Below are positions 15,356 to 23,929 of a DNA stretch of 24,342 nucleotides, piece after piece. The stretch's first letter is position 1. Each line of letters opens with the position of its first letter. The notes under the pieces are model-generated. The model saw only the letters and a program-made list of their open reading frames with translations. It did not search any database and was not told the origin of the DNA. Source of the stretch: JAQVUB01 sp033809415 (lineage in GTDB: Bacteria > Verrucomicrobiota > Lentisphaeria > Oligosphaerales > Oligosphaeraceae). Both the position numbers and the translations under genes were made by a program. The DNA lies in assembly GCA_033809415.1 (NCBI GenBank), contig JAPXLT010000036.1:1-24342 (forward strand), written 5' to 3'.

Positions 15356-16540
15356 ATGAAAATATCTTTGCCGCAATACGATTGCCATTTAAGCTACTGC
15401 CTGAATGTCCATCCGGGGAATTCCTGGCAGGAGCACTTTGCCGCCATCAAAACCTACGTGCCGAAAATCCGCAGGCAGCTTCTTGCCAATGAGGAACCCT
15501 TTGGCCTGGGGCTGCGCCTGAGTGCGCAAGCCGCTGAAACCCTCCTCGAACAGCCGCAGGAAATCCAGGCATTGCAGAATTTCTTCCGAGCAGAAAATCT
15601 CTATCCCTTCACGATCAATGTCTTTCCCTATGGCGAATTCCATCTGGGCGGCGTCAAGAAAAACGTCTATCTGCCGGATTGGGCAGCCCCCGAGCGCCTG
15701 CAATATACTTTGCAGTCTGCAAGGATTCTAGCACAAATCCTGCCGCCGGACTTGGACCATGGCACGCTCAGCACCCTGCCAATCGGCTACCGCGCTGCCC
15801 TGAATGCGAACCAGTTCCCGCAGATTCTCGCAAATCTCGATAAGCTGATCCTTCAGCTGCAAGAACTCGAACAGGCTACAGGAAAACTGATCCAGGTCGG
15901 CCTCGAACCCGAGCCGGACTGCCTGCTGGACAGTACGGATTCCATCTGTGAATTCTTCTGCGAACAACTTCGCCGGCACTGCAAACAGCCCCTCGAGGTG
16001 CAAAACCGCTACTTGGGTGTCTGCCTGGACACCTGCCACCTGGCGGTGCTGTGCGAATCCCCGACAAAATGCCTGCAAAAACTCCGCCAGAAACAAATCC
16101 CGGTCGTCAAGATTCATCTCAGCGCCGCACCGATTTTTTCGGCAGAGCAACTACCGGCGGCGGAGGCCTTCATAGACCCAGTGTATCTGCATCAGAGCAC
16201 GGTCAAAATCTCACCGGAAGATTCCACCATCCGGCGTTTTGCAGATTTACCGGATGCGCTTACCTTTGCCAAAGCGCATCCAGGCTGCGAACTGCGCACC
16301 CATTTCCATATACCGCTGGCCTGCCCAGAATCCGCAGAACTGCGCTCGACATTCAACGAACTCGATAACGCTTTCATCCGCGAATTGCAATTAAGTGATG
16401 TCCGCCATCTGGAAGTGGAAACATATACCTTTGCCGTCCTGCCAGCGCATCTGCGCCAGCAACCACTCGAAATCAGCATCGCAAAAGACCTCGAGACCGC
16501 CAGAAAACTCCTCGAAATTGATTATTTCACAACTCCTTGA
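15356..16540 (+). CDS. eboE: EboE-like metabolite-traffic TIM-barrel protein
   Basis: This 394-residue protein fits the EboE family (xylose-isomerase-like TIM barrel) along its length. The start contains SYCLNVHPGNSW, followed by GLGLRLS, FTINVFPYGEFH, KKNVYLPDW and LSTLPIGY. Likely metal or substrate residues are in GLEPEP, LGVCLDTCHLAV, KIHLSAA and the late THFHIPL. In known Ebo clusters EboE works with a prenyltransferase, a dehydroquinate-synthase-like protein, a TatD-like protein and a phosphatase to move secondary metabolites across the cytoplasmic membrane. None of those partners is visible here, so its substrate and role are open. The gene has no clear Shine-Dalgarno and sits right behind the long leader repeat. 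Its last 19 bp overlap the 3' end of the convergent AraC gene. Confidence 0.82.
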   Translation: MKISLPQYDCHLSYCLNVHPGNSWQEHFAAIKTYVPKIRRQLLANEEPFGLGLRLSAQAAETLLEQPQEIQALQNFFRAENLYPFTINVFPYGEFHLGGVKKNVYLPDWAAPERLQYTLQSARILAQILPPDLDHGTLSTLPIGYRAALNANQFPQILANLDKLILQLQELEQATGKLIQVGLEPEPDCLLDSTDSICEFFCEQLRRHCKQPLEVQNRYLGVCLDTCHLAVLCESPTKCLQKLRQKQIPVVKIHLSAAPIFSAEQLPAAEAFIDPVYLHQSTVKISPEDSTIRRFADLPDALTFAKAHPGCELRTHFHIPLACPESAELRSTFNELDNAFIRELQLSDVRHLEVETYTFAVLPAHLRQQPLEISIAKDLETARKLLEIDYFTTP

Positions 16541-17370
16541 GCCTGATCACGGCGCTTTCGCACCTTGCGCAACCAGTTGCCAAAGGTGGATGTCGAGGAA
16601 AACCCGAGTTCGTAGGCGATCTCCTTGCGATTCATGCCGCGATTTTCAGCAGCTTCCGTGAAACTCAGCCGTATTTTGTTGATGTAATCGCCGATGCTCA
16701 ATCCGGTGTTCCGCTTGAACATATGAGCGAGATAGAAGCGGTTGAAGCCGACGATTTGTTCCAGACGCTGCAAAGAACAATCCCGCCCGTTTTCCGCTTC
16801 GATAATACGCTGAATTGCGGCGATCGGATGGAGTTCGTTGGATATCCCTGCCTTCTGGCGTTTACTACGCACTAGCTGAAAGCGTATCTCATCCAGCAGC
16901 ATGGCAAGCGGCTCCCGCATATAAAAATCCAAATGCGACAAGGCCTCCTGCGCTGGCAATTCGGCAAAAGCGTCCCAGCGCCGATTCAGCAGTTGCTGCA
17001 TATCCTGCGCTAACGGTGTCCCGGTCATCAGGTACTTTCTTCCACCATATAAATCCAGCTGAATACACCACATATAGATGCGTGCGCCACTGAGATTGAC
17101 CCAAAAGTGAAGCATGTCCCGGTCTTGTATCGAGTAATTTGCACAATGGGCGATCCAGCGGTCGATCAATATGACATCGCCCACTTGCGGAGCAATCACT
17201 TTGTGATTGAGCGGGAAACGGTAATTTCCTTTCAGCACAAAAAGTATCTCCCTGTGCAGATGGATGCCTGGCGGTATGTTCTGTGCTGGCGCCGTTCCAG
17301 GAGAATGCTCGCACCAGATGGTGCGAATCCCTTCGTCAAAAACCGTGAACGCATCAAGAATCTGTTGCAT
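16522..17370 (-). CDS. AraC family transcriptional regulator
   Basis: This 282-residue protein has an N-terminal cupin-like sensing domain (about 37-100; HREILFVLKGNYRFPL then GDVILID) and a C-terminal double helix-turn-helix. The first HTH is LQRLEQIVGFNRFYLAHMFK (about 200-219). The second contains RKEIAYELGFSSTSTFGNWL (about 248-267), with Asn and Trp in a place usually occupied by FSRAF-type residues. Such regulators usually activate sugar-use genes when bound to a ligand. The start at 17370 has GAGG 7 nt upstream; an alternative ATG at 17406 has no site. It is divergent from the DegT-type aminotransferase gene with 241 bp between them, so it may control that operon. Its 3' end overlaps the EboE-like gene tail to tail. 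Confidence 0.88.
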   Translation of the reverse strand: MQQILDAFTVFDEGIRTIWCEHSPGTAPAQNIPPGIHLHREILFVLKGNYRFPLNHKVIAPQVGDVILIDRWIAHCANYSIQDRDMLHFWVNLSGARIYMWCIQLDLYGGRKYLMTGTPLAQDMQQLLNRRWDAFAELPAQEALSHLDFYMREPLAMLLDEIRFQLVRSKRQKAGISNELHPIAAIQRIIEAENGRDCSLQRLEQIVGFNRFYLAHMFKRNTGLSIGDYINKIRLSFTEAAENRGMNRKEIAYELGFSSTSTFGNWLRKVRKRRDQAQGVVK

Positions 17371-17611
17371 CAATAACCTCACTGAAAAAGCAAGATTGAA
17401 ACTCATAAAGCAAGATCAAGGTATTGTTAAAAGCAGAAATAACGATATAATATATAACAAATAATTCGAGGAAAAAACAAAATTGGGACTTTTCGTTGTT
17501 CAAAAAAAATCCTCTGCATGTCGTCACGCCTGATGCAGGAGATATCGCGTCACCCCAGTGTCTGACGTCCCTATAAGTTCAAAAATAAAATCAACGATTC
17601 GAGGGTAAAAC
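17371..17611. promoter_or_regulatory. Divergent intergenic region with predicted plus-strand promoter
   Basis: TTGTTA (17424-17429) and a perfect TATAAT (17446-17451) are separated by 16 nt and point toward the aminotransferase gene, about 160 nt upstream of it. An inverted repeat, CTGCAT...ATGCAG with 13 nt between, lies at about 17514-17538 and could be an operator or a leader hairpin. The region is AT-rich and, unlike most other gaps in the window, carries none of the repeat modules. Confidence 0.45.
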
Positions 17612-18823
17612 ATGGAAAGATTGGCTATTGACGGTGGAACTCCGGTGTTTGGAGAGAAAAAAGTTCGGGATTTTTTCCCTTCATGGCCGATTCCGTATCC
17701 GGAGACGGAACAGAAACTCATTGATATTTTCCGCTCCGGCAAATGGGGAGGCTGCGCCGCCTATGAACAGCTGCTGATGACCGAGTTCGCCAAATATCAG
17801 GGATCGCGCTACTCGGTATGGATGTGCAACGGTACAACCACCTTGGAATGCGCACTTCTGGCACTCGGTATCGGTCGAGGCGATGAAGTGATTGTCCCTG
17901 GCATCACTTGGCTAGCAACCGCGGAAGTGGCACTCTATATCGGTGCCACGCCGGTGATCGTCGATGTTGAACCTGAGACGATGTGCATGGACCCTGCGGC
18001 GTTCGAGGCGGCAATCACTCCGCGGACAAAGGCAGTGATCCCGGTGCACATCTATTCGGGATTGGCAAATATGCCGGCGATTATGCGGATTGCCCAGCGC
18101 CACAATCTTGCAGTGATCGAGGACTGTGCCCACGCTCACGGTGCCCGGCAGAAAGGAAAGGGGGTGGGCAGCTATGGCAAGATCGGCAGCTTTTCCTTCC
18201 AGCTTTCCAAGCTGATGACTGCTGGTGAAGGTGGCTGCTGCACGACCGATGATGAAGAATTGTTCGACAGGCTCTTCCGCCTCTCGCATATTGGCAGTTC
18301 ACAGCTTCATCCTGGAACGAAGCCAGACCCTTCCCTGCTCTGCCGCCAATACCGTTTCACCGATTTTCAGGCGGCAATCATCTATGACCAACTGCAACAC
18401 CAGCCGGAAAACTTTGCAAGGCGCAAAGCCAATCTTGCACGGATGGCAGAACTGATCAAGGATGTCCCTGGAATCAAATTGCAGGAATCCGCCTATGCGG
18501 ATGATGAACGCGCCTCTTACTTCTTCACGCTGCTCCTGAAACTGGAGGAGCTTCATGACGGCATCGACAGAGACCAGGTTCGCAAGGCGCTCGCCGCAGA
18601 AGGCTTTGACAATCTCTTCTACGGATGGGCAGCGCCGCTCTATAAAAGTCCACTATGGAACATTTCTGAGGATCAATACATCAAGCATGAAACTCCGAAT
18701 TGCGAGACTTTGATGTATCAACGCGTGATGACCTGTGGTCACGCGCTTCTGCTCGGAAGCCAGGAGGGGATCGAAAAATGCGCTCAGGCGATTCGCAAGG
18801 TAATGAGCGCATATGCGGGTTGA
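17612..18823 (+). CDS. DegT/DnrJ/EryC1/StrS family PLP-dependent aminotransferase
   Basis: This 403-residue protein begins MERLAIDGGTPVFGEK, the usual opening of this family. FQLSKLMTAGEGGCC places the Schiff-base lysine at K200, and IEDCAHAHGA places the PLP-binding aspartate at D171; GTTTLECAL (74-82) binds the cofactor phosphate. Such enzymes transfer an amino group to keto-sugars or keto-inositols, as in amino-sugar, cell-surface or aminocyclitol synthesis. The AIDGGTP start and length are like the scyllo-inosose or AHBA-related branch, but the substrate is not determined. GAGGG lies upstream of the start. The prepilin-like gene follows after 38 bp, and the divergent AraC regulator is a candidate controller. 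Confidence 0.92.
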   Translation: MERLAIDGGTPVFGEKKVRDFFPSWPIPYPETEQKLIDIFRSGKWGGCAAYEQLLMTEFAKYQGSRYSVWMCNGTTTLECALLALGIGRGDEVIVPGITWLATAEVALYIGATPVIVDVEPETMCMDPAAFEAAITPRTKAVIPVHIYSGLANMPAIMRIAQRHNLAVIEDCAHAHGARQKGKGVGSYGKIGSFSFQLSKLMTAGEGGCCTTDDEELFDRLFRLSHIGSSQLHPGTKPDPSLLCRQYRFTDFQAAIIYDQLQHQPENFARRKANLARMAELIKDVPGIKLQESAYADDERASYFFTLLLKLEELHDGIDRDQVRKALAAEGFDNLFYGWAAPLYKSPLWNISEDQYIKHETPNCETLMYQRVMTCGHALLLGSQEGIEKCAQAIRKVMSAYAG

Positions 18824-18861
18824 TAGCTTGAAAAACCAGTGTGAAACGAAAGGGATAAGCC

Positions 18862-19638
18862 ATGAAAAAAACGTTCTGCAAGTTTTGTTATTTCACCTTA
18901 ATTGAACTGCTGGTCGTAATCGCCATCATCGCCATTTTAGCAGCGATGCTGTTGCCGGCTTTGCAGAAAGCGCGGATGAAGGCTATGGGTTCGACCTGCA
19001 CCAGCAATCTCAGGTCTATCATCAACGCCTCGACGATGTATACCGATGAATATGATGGTTGGATTCCCAAAGCCGATCCAACCGGGTCTGGTCTGGCTAC
19101 CCAGTGGCGAAATCTGATTGCCCCTTTTGCCGGCTTTTCGGACAACACCTGGGACTCCAATGGCAAGTTAAACATTACTCTGCACAGAAAAGTCCGCTCC
19201 CGCAACTCTATTTTCAACTGTCCTGCCACACAATATCATGCCGGGGGGACGCCTAACGAGATCGAATGGTCGGCGCTATATAACGTCTACGGCTATGGCA
19301 TGCCACAAAGTTACTCAGGAAGCGACTCCATTCCTGGTAAGTCTTGGCGTAAGATGACTGAATTGCGTTGCAAAGGCGCCAGCGACCAGTTGCTCTACGG
19401 AGACAACAACGACAACGGTTACGGGGGAAATTTATCGCAGGAGTTTCTAGTTAGTATGTGGAACAATACCACCACTGGGAGCAATATGGGGATGCGTCAT
19501 CTCGGTAGAAGCAACGCGGCATGGCTCGATGGACATGTCGACAGCCGCTTGCCGGGAGAATTTAACGGCAAGGACGCTGCCATGTGGAAAGTTATTGGGA
19601 GACTGCTCTATTACTGGTCGCTCAAGCCGCTCAATTGA
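18862..19638 (+). CDS. Prepilin-like H-x9-DG protein (DUF1559-type)
   Basis: This 258-residue protein starts MKKTFCKFCY then FTLIELLVVIAIIAILAAML (11-30), a prepilin cleavage/methylation site with its membrane helix. H213 and D223-G224 form the H-x9-DG motif. The residue before the cleavage site is Tyr rather than Gly, as it is Asn in the other copy. An AAAGGG sequence lies 8-9 nt upstream of the start. It follows the aminotransferase gene by 38 bp and is probably in the same operon. The middle of the protein is rich in Asn, Gly and Ser. Proteins of this type are numerous in Lentisphaerae and Planctomycetes; the function is not known, and a surface or secretion-linked role is inferred from the helix. 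Confidence 0.9.
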   Translation: MKKTFCKFCYFTLIELLVVIAIIAILAAMLLPALQKARMKAMGSTCTSNLRSIINASTMYTDEYDGWIPKADPTGSGLATQWRNLIAPFAGFSDNTWDSNGKLNITLHRKVRSRNSIFNCPATQYHAGGTPNEIEWSALYNVYGYGMPQSYSGSDSIPGKSWRKMTELRCKGASDQLLYGDNNDNGYGGNLSQEFLVSMWNNTTTGSNMGMRHLGRSNAAWLDGHVDSRLPGEFNGKDAAMWKVIGRLLYYWSLKPLN

Positions 19639-19676
19639 TCGGTCTACTGCAAAAAAAACAGAACACTATGCTATTC

Positions 19677-20035
19677 TTTTTAAACAACGAAAAACACGAA
19701 TGGACTTGGCGCGGACTGGCGTCCGCAACCCACACGGACTTTACACGGACGGGACACGGACGGGACACGGACGGGACACGGACGGGACACGGACGGGACA
19801 CGGACAGCTGATCGGTCGGATTGGTCGGATCGGCATAATGCTTTGCGCCGTAGGCGCTTAACCATGCTTAACCCCTGGCTTTAGCCTGGGGTGGGAAATC
19901 CCCCAAAGACAGTGCCTTGTAAAGGCACCACAATCAGACGAAGAAACGCTTATATGCCAATGACTTGGAGCTTTCTTTTCAGAACAATCTTTTACAAAAA
20001 AGAAGAAGTCGAGTGATAGTAGCACGAAAAAAATC
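19677..20035 (+). repeat. Multi-hairpin leader block upstream of the 1285-residue gene
   Basis: This is a second copy of the block at 14977-15345. It has a cacgaaaa tract (19677-19700), the hairpin GCGGAC-TGGC-GTCCGC (19711-19726), five 11-mers gggacacggac (19751-19805), the GCTGATC stem, GCGCC-gta-GGCGC (about 19846-19858), CCCCTGGC-ttta-GCCTGGGG (about 19871-19890), GTGCCTT-gta-AAGGCAC (19913-19929), and the tail (19953-20030). It ends about 35 nt before the start codon and fills most of the gap 19639-20070. Confidence 0.8.
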
Positions 20036-20070
20036 TGTAATTTATTGAATGGCAACTGCAAAGGACAAGC

Positions 20071-23000
20071 ATGAAAACTACGAATGTCTTTTCTATCATT
20101 GCCCTTTTTGGGACATTGTTAGCGTTTTCGGCGGACTTTCCTCCGCTAAAGCCGCCCAAGGCGCCATTGATACCGCAAGCGTCGTCTTCGGAAATTGGGA
20201 CATTGTTTGTCAAGCCGGAATTTGATGCAAAAAACCAACTGTTCACCTTTGGCAGCAAACGCATTATTATTGAACCTAACGGCTGTTTTTCCGTCCTGTC
20301 AGATAGCCGTAAAATTGCATTTTCCTATTTCTGTGCGAGCACCCCTGCCAAAGCAAACAACAGCAACAGTGCAAAGCAGCTTGTCGAGAAATATGACGGC
20401 AGTGGTTTGAGCATTTTAAAATCCGAGTCGGATGAAGCATCAAAAAGCGTGAAAATATCTGGTCTGATTGGATTTAATCCCCCAGGAACGCCCGAAGAAA
20501 CTTACGCCTGGGAACGAGTATTTAGCTTGACGGAGGACAACAAACTGAAAGTCGTCACGACTTTCCAGGTGCCGGAAGGCAAACTCCACAGCAGCAAATG
20601 CGGTATTTTCTTCAATTTGACTAACAGCAACAATTACACTTCAAAACCCATTGACCGGGGAGACAAGCGCAACTGGCATTTCCGCACCAGCGATATAACC
20701 ATCAATGCGGAAATCCCCGATGATTCCTTTAAAGTGGAAGTCCATACGCCAATGATTATTCAGGATAATAAGAAGACGAATAGCATTTACCTTACGCCGG
20801 AACATTATCCCTGGATTATCATCATCGATCCCATGAAATGCGGATTGACGGCAACACACAAGCCCGGAGGAGTGGATTTCCTCAAAGGCGATGATCTGGA
20901 ACTGCCCTCCACCGGGAAAAACCTGCTTCCGAATCCCTATATGGCGCAGGGGACAACCTTCGTCCAGGATGCGGCAATCTTCTATTGGTTCAGGACTGAA
21001 AACAACCCCCAGCTGATTACTGAAAATCCAAAATTCGGCAAATACTGCCTGGCGGCCGCAAGCTATCATTCAGCAACCATTCCGGCAGATGCCGGTGACT
21101 ATATATTTTCCATCTATGCCCGAGGTAAAGGACATTTGTCCCTGAATGCCAGTTCGAAAGCCCCTTGGCGGAATGTTGCAGGAAAACATTTTGATATCGC
21201 TGTCAACGAATGGACACGCTATGAATTTCCTTTCACGCTGCCCAAGGATGGCATGCTGAATATCTCGTATTCACTGCGCGGCAAAGGCGCACTGGACGGC
21301 ATCCAGCTGGAAAAAGGCAAGGTTGCCACGGAATTTAGCGCACCAGCGGTTTCTGCGCGCTTCATAACGAATCCAAAAGACTGCTTTCTGGAAAGCGGCA
21401 AGCCCATGAACGGGTATCTGGAACTTTCAACGTTGGAGAAAAATGTTCGCGGCAAAGGTAAAATCGAGATCAAAGACTTTTTCTCGGAGGTAGTTCGTTC
21501 CGCTGATTTTTACTATGATTTCAACTCGGGAACTTATCCCCAGGTTCAAGTTCCTATCGAAGGATTGCCCGATGGGGTCTATGTCGTCAAAGTTACCTAT
21601 AGCACCGACAAAATGCCGGAGGAGCATCTCGAGCATTTCCGTTTTTCCATCATGCCTTGGCTGAAGAACGAGCATTTCACCCGCCGTCTGTTCAGCCCCA
21701 TTTATGCCAGCGGCCCGGTAATCCGAACCTGCAAACCCGAACAGTTCGAGCGTTGGCGCAGCATCGGCTACGGCATTTTTGGCCATGCCGGACGAATCTC
21801 CCCCGAAGTTGACCAAATCATGCGCAGCTATGGCATCTTGCCTTTCGATGAACTCTTCTGCGCATATACTTCTTCCGAGAGAATCAAGTTAAGGAATTAT
21901 TTCAAAGGACTCGAAGTCCCCGATGGGCGGCATTTCATGTATATCCGAAACAAGGAAGCCTTCTTTACCGACTATGCGGGACCGGAAACATGCCTGCTTC
22001 CCGACTATCGTCTCATGGGCGGATGGAGCGAGGACTATGTCCGCCAATTCAAAAAGATCATCCGTGAGGAGATTCTGAAAGGCGCACCGAAATCCGCCTA
22101 CGGCATCGGCAGTGAATGGGCGGCTGAAATCAAGGATGACCCGCATTATCCTGACTTGGTCAATGCGTATTTTGAAGCCGTCCATGATGTCTATCCCAAT
22201 GCCTGGGTTTATGAAGGTGGTGGCATGAACATGCATCCCCATGATGGCGTCCGCCAAGTGGACGTTTTCCTGGAGCGAATGAAAGAGCGCGGCTACAAGT
22301 TGCCTGATTTCCTCATCGGGCATCCCTACTGTGGCCAGGGAGGCATCAACCAGGTATATGACAACTTCAAGGCGCTGATAAAGGTCGCTGAAAAGCACAA
22401 CCTGCCCAACTGCCAGTTTGCCTTCCCCGAAGGCATGCACTTCTATGCATATGACATCCCCGAATGGGACTGCAAATTCATGTCTGCGGAACAGTGGCGC
22501 CTGCGCAACGGTTTCTCATACGACATAGGCTGGATCGAGCGACTCGGGGCTGCATATTATGCTCGATTCTGGCTGACATTCCTGACTGAATTCGAGCGGA
22601 CTTGGTGCGTCACTTCCGCCACCATCAACACAAACAACCTCTACATGGATATGTCTCTCACGCCACGCGCTTCCCAGAAAATCTCGAATACCCTTGGCGT
22701 GCTCCTCCCGCATCCAAAGCGCTTCATCGGGGATTTCACCTTCGCACCTGAAACACGATGCTTCATCTGGGAAGACCACGAGGGGCGCCCCATCGCCTCC
22801 GTTTGGAATGAAGAAAAAGCCATCAATGCCGGTCGTAAGGAAGCACCACTGGCACAGACCTCCTATCGTGGCGCTGAATACATCGACCTTATGGGGGCAA
22901 CGCGCAAACCAGAAATAGACGGTCAGTTCCCAGTCTCCCCCTTCCCGCTCTTCATTCGTGGAAAAGCTGGCGACTGTGATGCATTCGTCACTGCACTGCG

Positions 23001-23928
23001 CACATCAACTATCAGCGGCGCCGAAACCATGCCGTTCCGACTTTCTGAAAAAATCGCCGCTGACGGGACCTTGGAACTGACGCTGGCCAATGACCTTGCA
23101 CGGGAAATACAGGGCACGCTCACGGCTGGCAAGCATACCGAAAAGCTCACGCTGCCACCTGGAACCACCCGAACAATCAATGTCGAACTGCCCGAAAAGC
23201 TGGTGGATAACGCCATTAAGAAAGTCACCGTCCCCCTGACCTGGAAAGACGCTCAAGGCGAAATCCGCCGGGATTATTCCTTCCATGCGTTTCTGATCCG
23301 TCCCTTTGACGGTGATTGGAACAAGCTTAGTAAAATCAAAATTGACAATCAGGTCAGGCCGAGCAAGAATCCGGACAATGTCTTTTCTGCTGAATTCCAG
23401 ACCGCCTGGACAAAAGACACGTTCCTGTTGCGTGTAATCGTCGAGGACGATGTATTTACAGCTGGTGAAGGGCACTTCAACCGCTACGACTTTGATGCCG
23501 TTCAGGTCTATATCGATGCCACCTGTTCTGCTCGCCGCAATAACAAGAAGAGCTATGACGACGATGACTATGATTACACGCTCATGCCCACCAAGGATGG
23601 GAAACACTGCGAAATCTGGCGTGCAATATCGCCTTTTATGCAGTACTCACTGGGAACTGCCGCGCCAAAAGACAACACCATCGCCACAGAAATTCCCGCA
23701 ACGTTTACCCGCACCTCTGACGGATACGTCTATGAGGTTCAGTTCCCCGCACCCTATGTCCGCCCAGTGACAATGACGGCAGGATGGAACTTCGGATTCG
23801 GCCTGCTTGTCACGGATCGGGATAATCTCCCACGCTCAGAGACTTGCCTGTCCTTGAGTACGGAACCACGATCCGGATGCCACAACAAACCCCATACCTG
23901 GCCAATAGCCGTGTTTGCAGACAAGTAA
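20071..23928 (+). CDS. Secreted multidomain glycosidase-like protein with CBM9-like C-terminus
   Basis: This 1285-residue protein has a signal peptide (MKTTNVFSIIALFGTLLAFS). A beta-sandwich region (about 40-280) is followed by a CBM4/9-like module (about 284-420, from NLLPNPYM to LDGIQLEKGKVATEF) and an Ig-like stretch (about 430-530). A TIM-barrel-like region (about 540-860) contains GIGSEWAAEI with E682 and FPEGMHFYAY with E787, plausible acid/base and nucleophile of a clan-A-type glycosidase; I could not assign a GH family. A beta domain follows, and then a CBM9-like module (about 1078-1283) with TAWTKDTFLLRVIVEDD and DAVQVYID. It is probably exported for polysaccharide breakdown. AAGGA lies 6-7 nt upstream of the ATG. 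The gene stands alone between the leader block and the terminal repeat mosaic, which starts one nucleotide after the stop codon. Confidence 0.85.
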   Translation: MKTTNVFSIIALFGTLLAFSADFPPLKPPKAPLIPQASSSEIGTLFVKPEFDAKNQLFTFGSKRIIIEPNGCFSVLSDSRKIAFSYFCASTPAKANNSNSAKQLVEKYDGSGLSILKSESDEASKSVKISGLIGFNPPGTPEETYAWERVFSLTEDNKLKVVTTFQVPEGKLHSSKCGIFFNLTNSNNYTSKPIDRGDKRNWHFRTSDITINAEIPDDSFKVEVHTPMIIQDNKKTNSIYLTPEHYPWIIIIDPMKCGLTATHKPGGVDFLKGDDLELPSTGKNLLPNPYMAQGTTFVQDAAIFYWFRTENNPQLITENPKFGKYCLAAASYHSATIPADAGDYIFSIYARGKGHLSLNASSKAPWRNVAGKHFDIAVNEWTRYEFPFTLPKDGMLNISYSLRGKGALDGIQLEKGKVATEFSAPAVSARFITNPKDCFLESGKPMNGYLELSTLEKNVRGKGKIEIKDFFSEVVRSADFYYDFNSGTYPQVQVPIEGLPDGVYVVKVTYSTDKMPEEHLEHFRFSIMPWLKNEHFTRRLFSPIYASGPVIRTCKPEQFERWRSIGYGIFGHAGRISPEVDQIMRSYGILPFDELFCAYTSSERIKLRNYFKGLEVPDGRHFMYIRNKEAFFTDYAGPETCLLPDYRLMGGWSEDYVRQFKKIIREEILKGAPKSAYGIGSEWAAEIKDDPHYPDLVNAYFEAVHDVYPNAWVYEGGGMNMHPHDGVRQVDVFLERMKERGYKLPDFLIGHPYCGQGGINQVYDNFKALIKVAEKHNLPNCQFAFPEGMHFYAYDIPEWDCKFMSAEQWRLRNGFSYDIGWIERLGAAYYARFWLTFLTEFERTWCVTSATINTNNLYMDMSLTPRASQKISNTLGVLLPHPKRFIGDFTFAPETRCFIWEDHEGRPIASVWNEEKAINAGRKEAPLAQTSYRGAEYIDLMGATRKPEIDGQFPVSPFPLFIRGKAGDCDAFVTALRTSTISGAETMPFRLSEKIAADGTLELTLANDLAREIQGTLTAGKHTEKLTLPPGTTRTINVELPEKLVDNAIKKVTVPLTWKDAQGEIRRDYSFHAFLIRPFDGDWNKLSKIKIDNQVRPSKNPDNVFSAEFQTAWTKDTFLLRVIVEDDVFTAGEGHFNRYDFDAVQVYIDATCSARRNNKKSYDDDDYDYTLMPTKDGKHCEIWRAISPFMQYSLGTAAPKDNTIATEIPATFTRTSDGYVYEVQFPAPYVRPVTMTAGWNFGFGLLVTDRDNLPRSETCLSLSTEPRSGCHNKPHTWPIAVFADK

Positions 23929-23929
23929 A

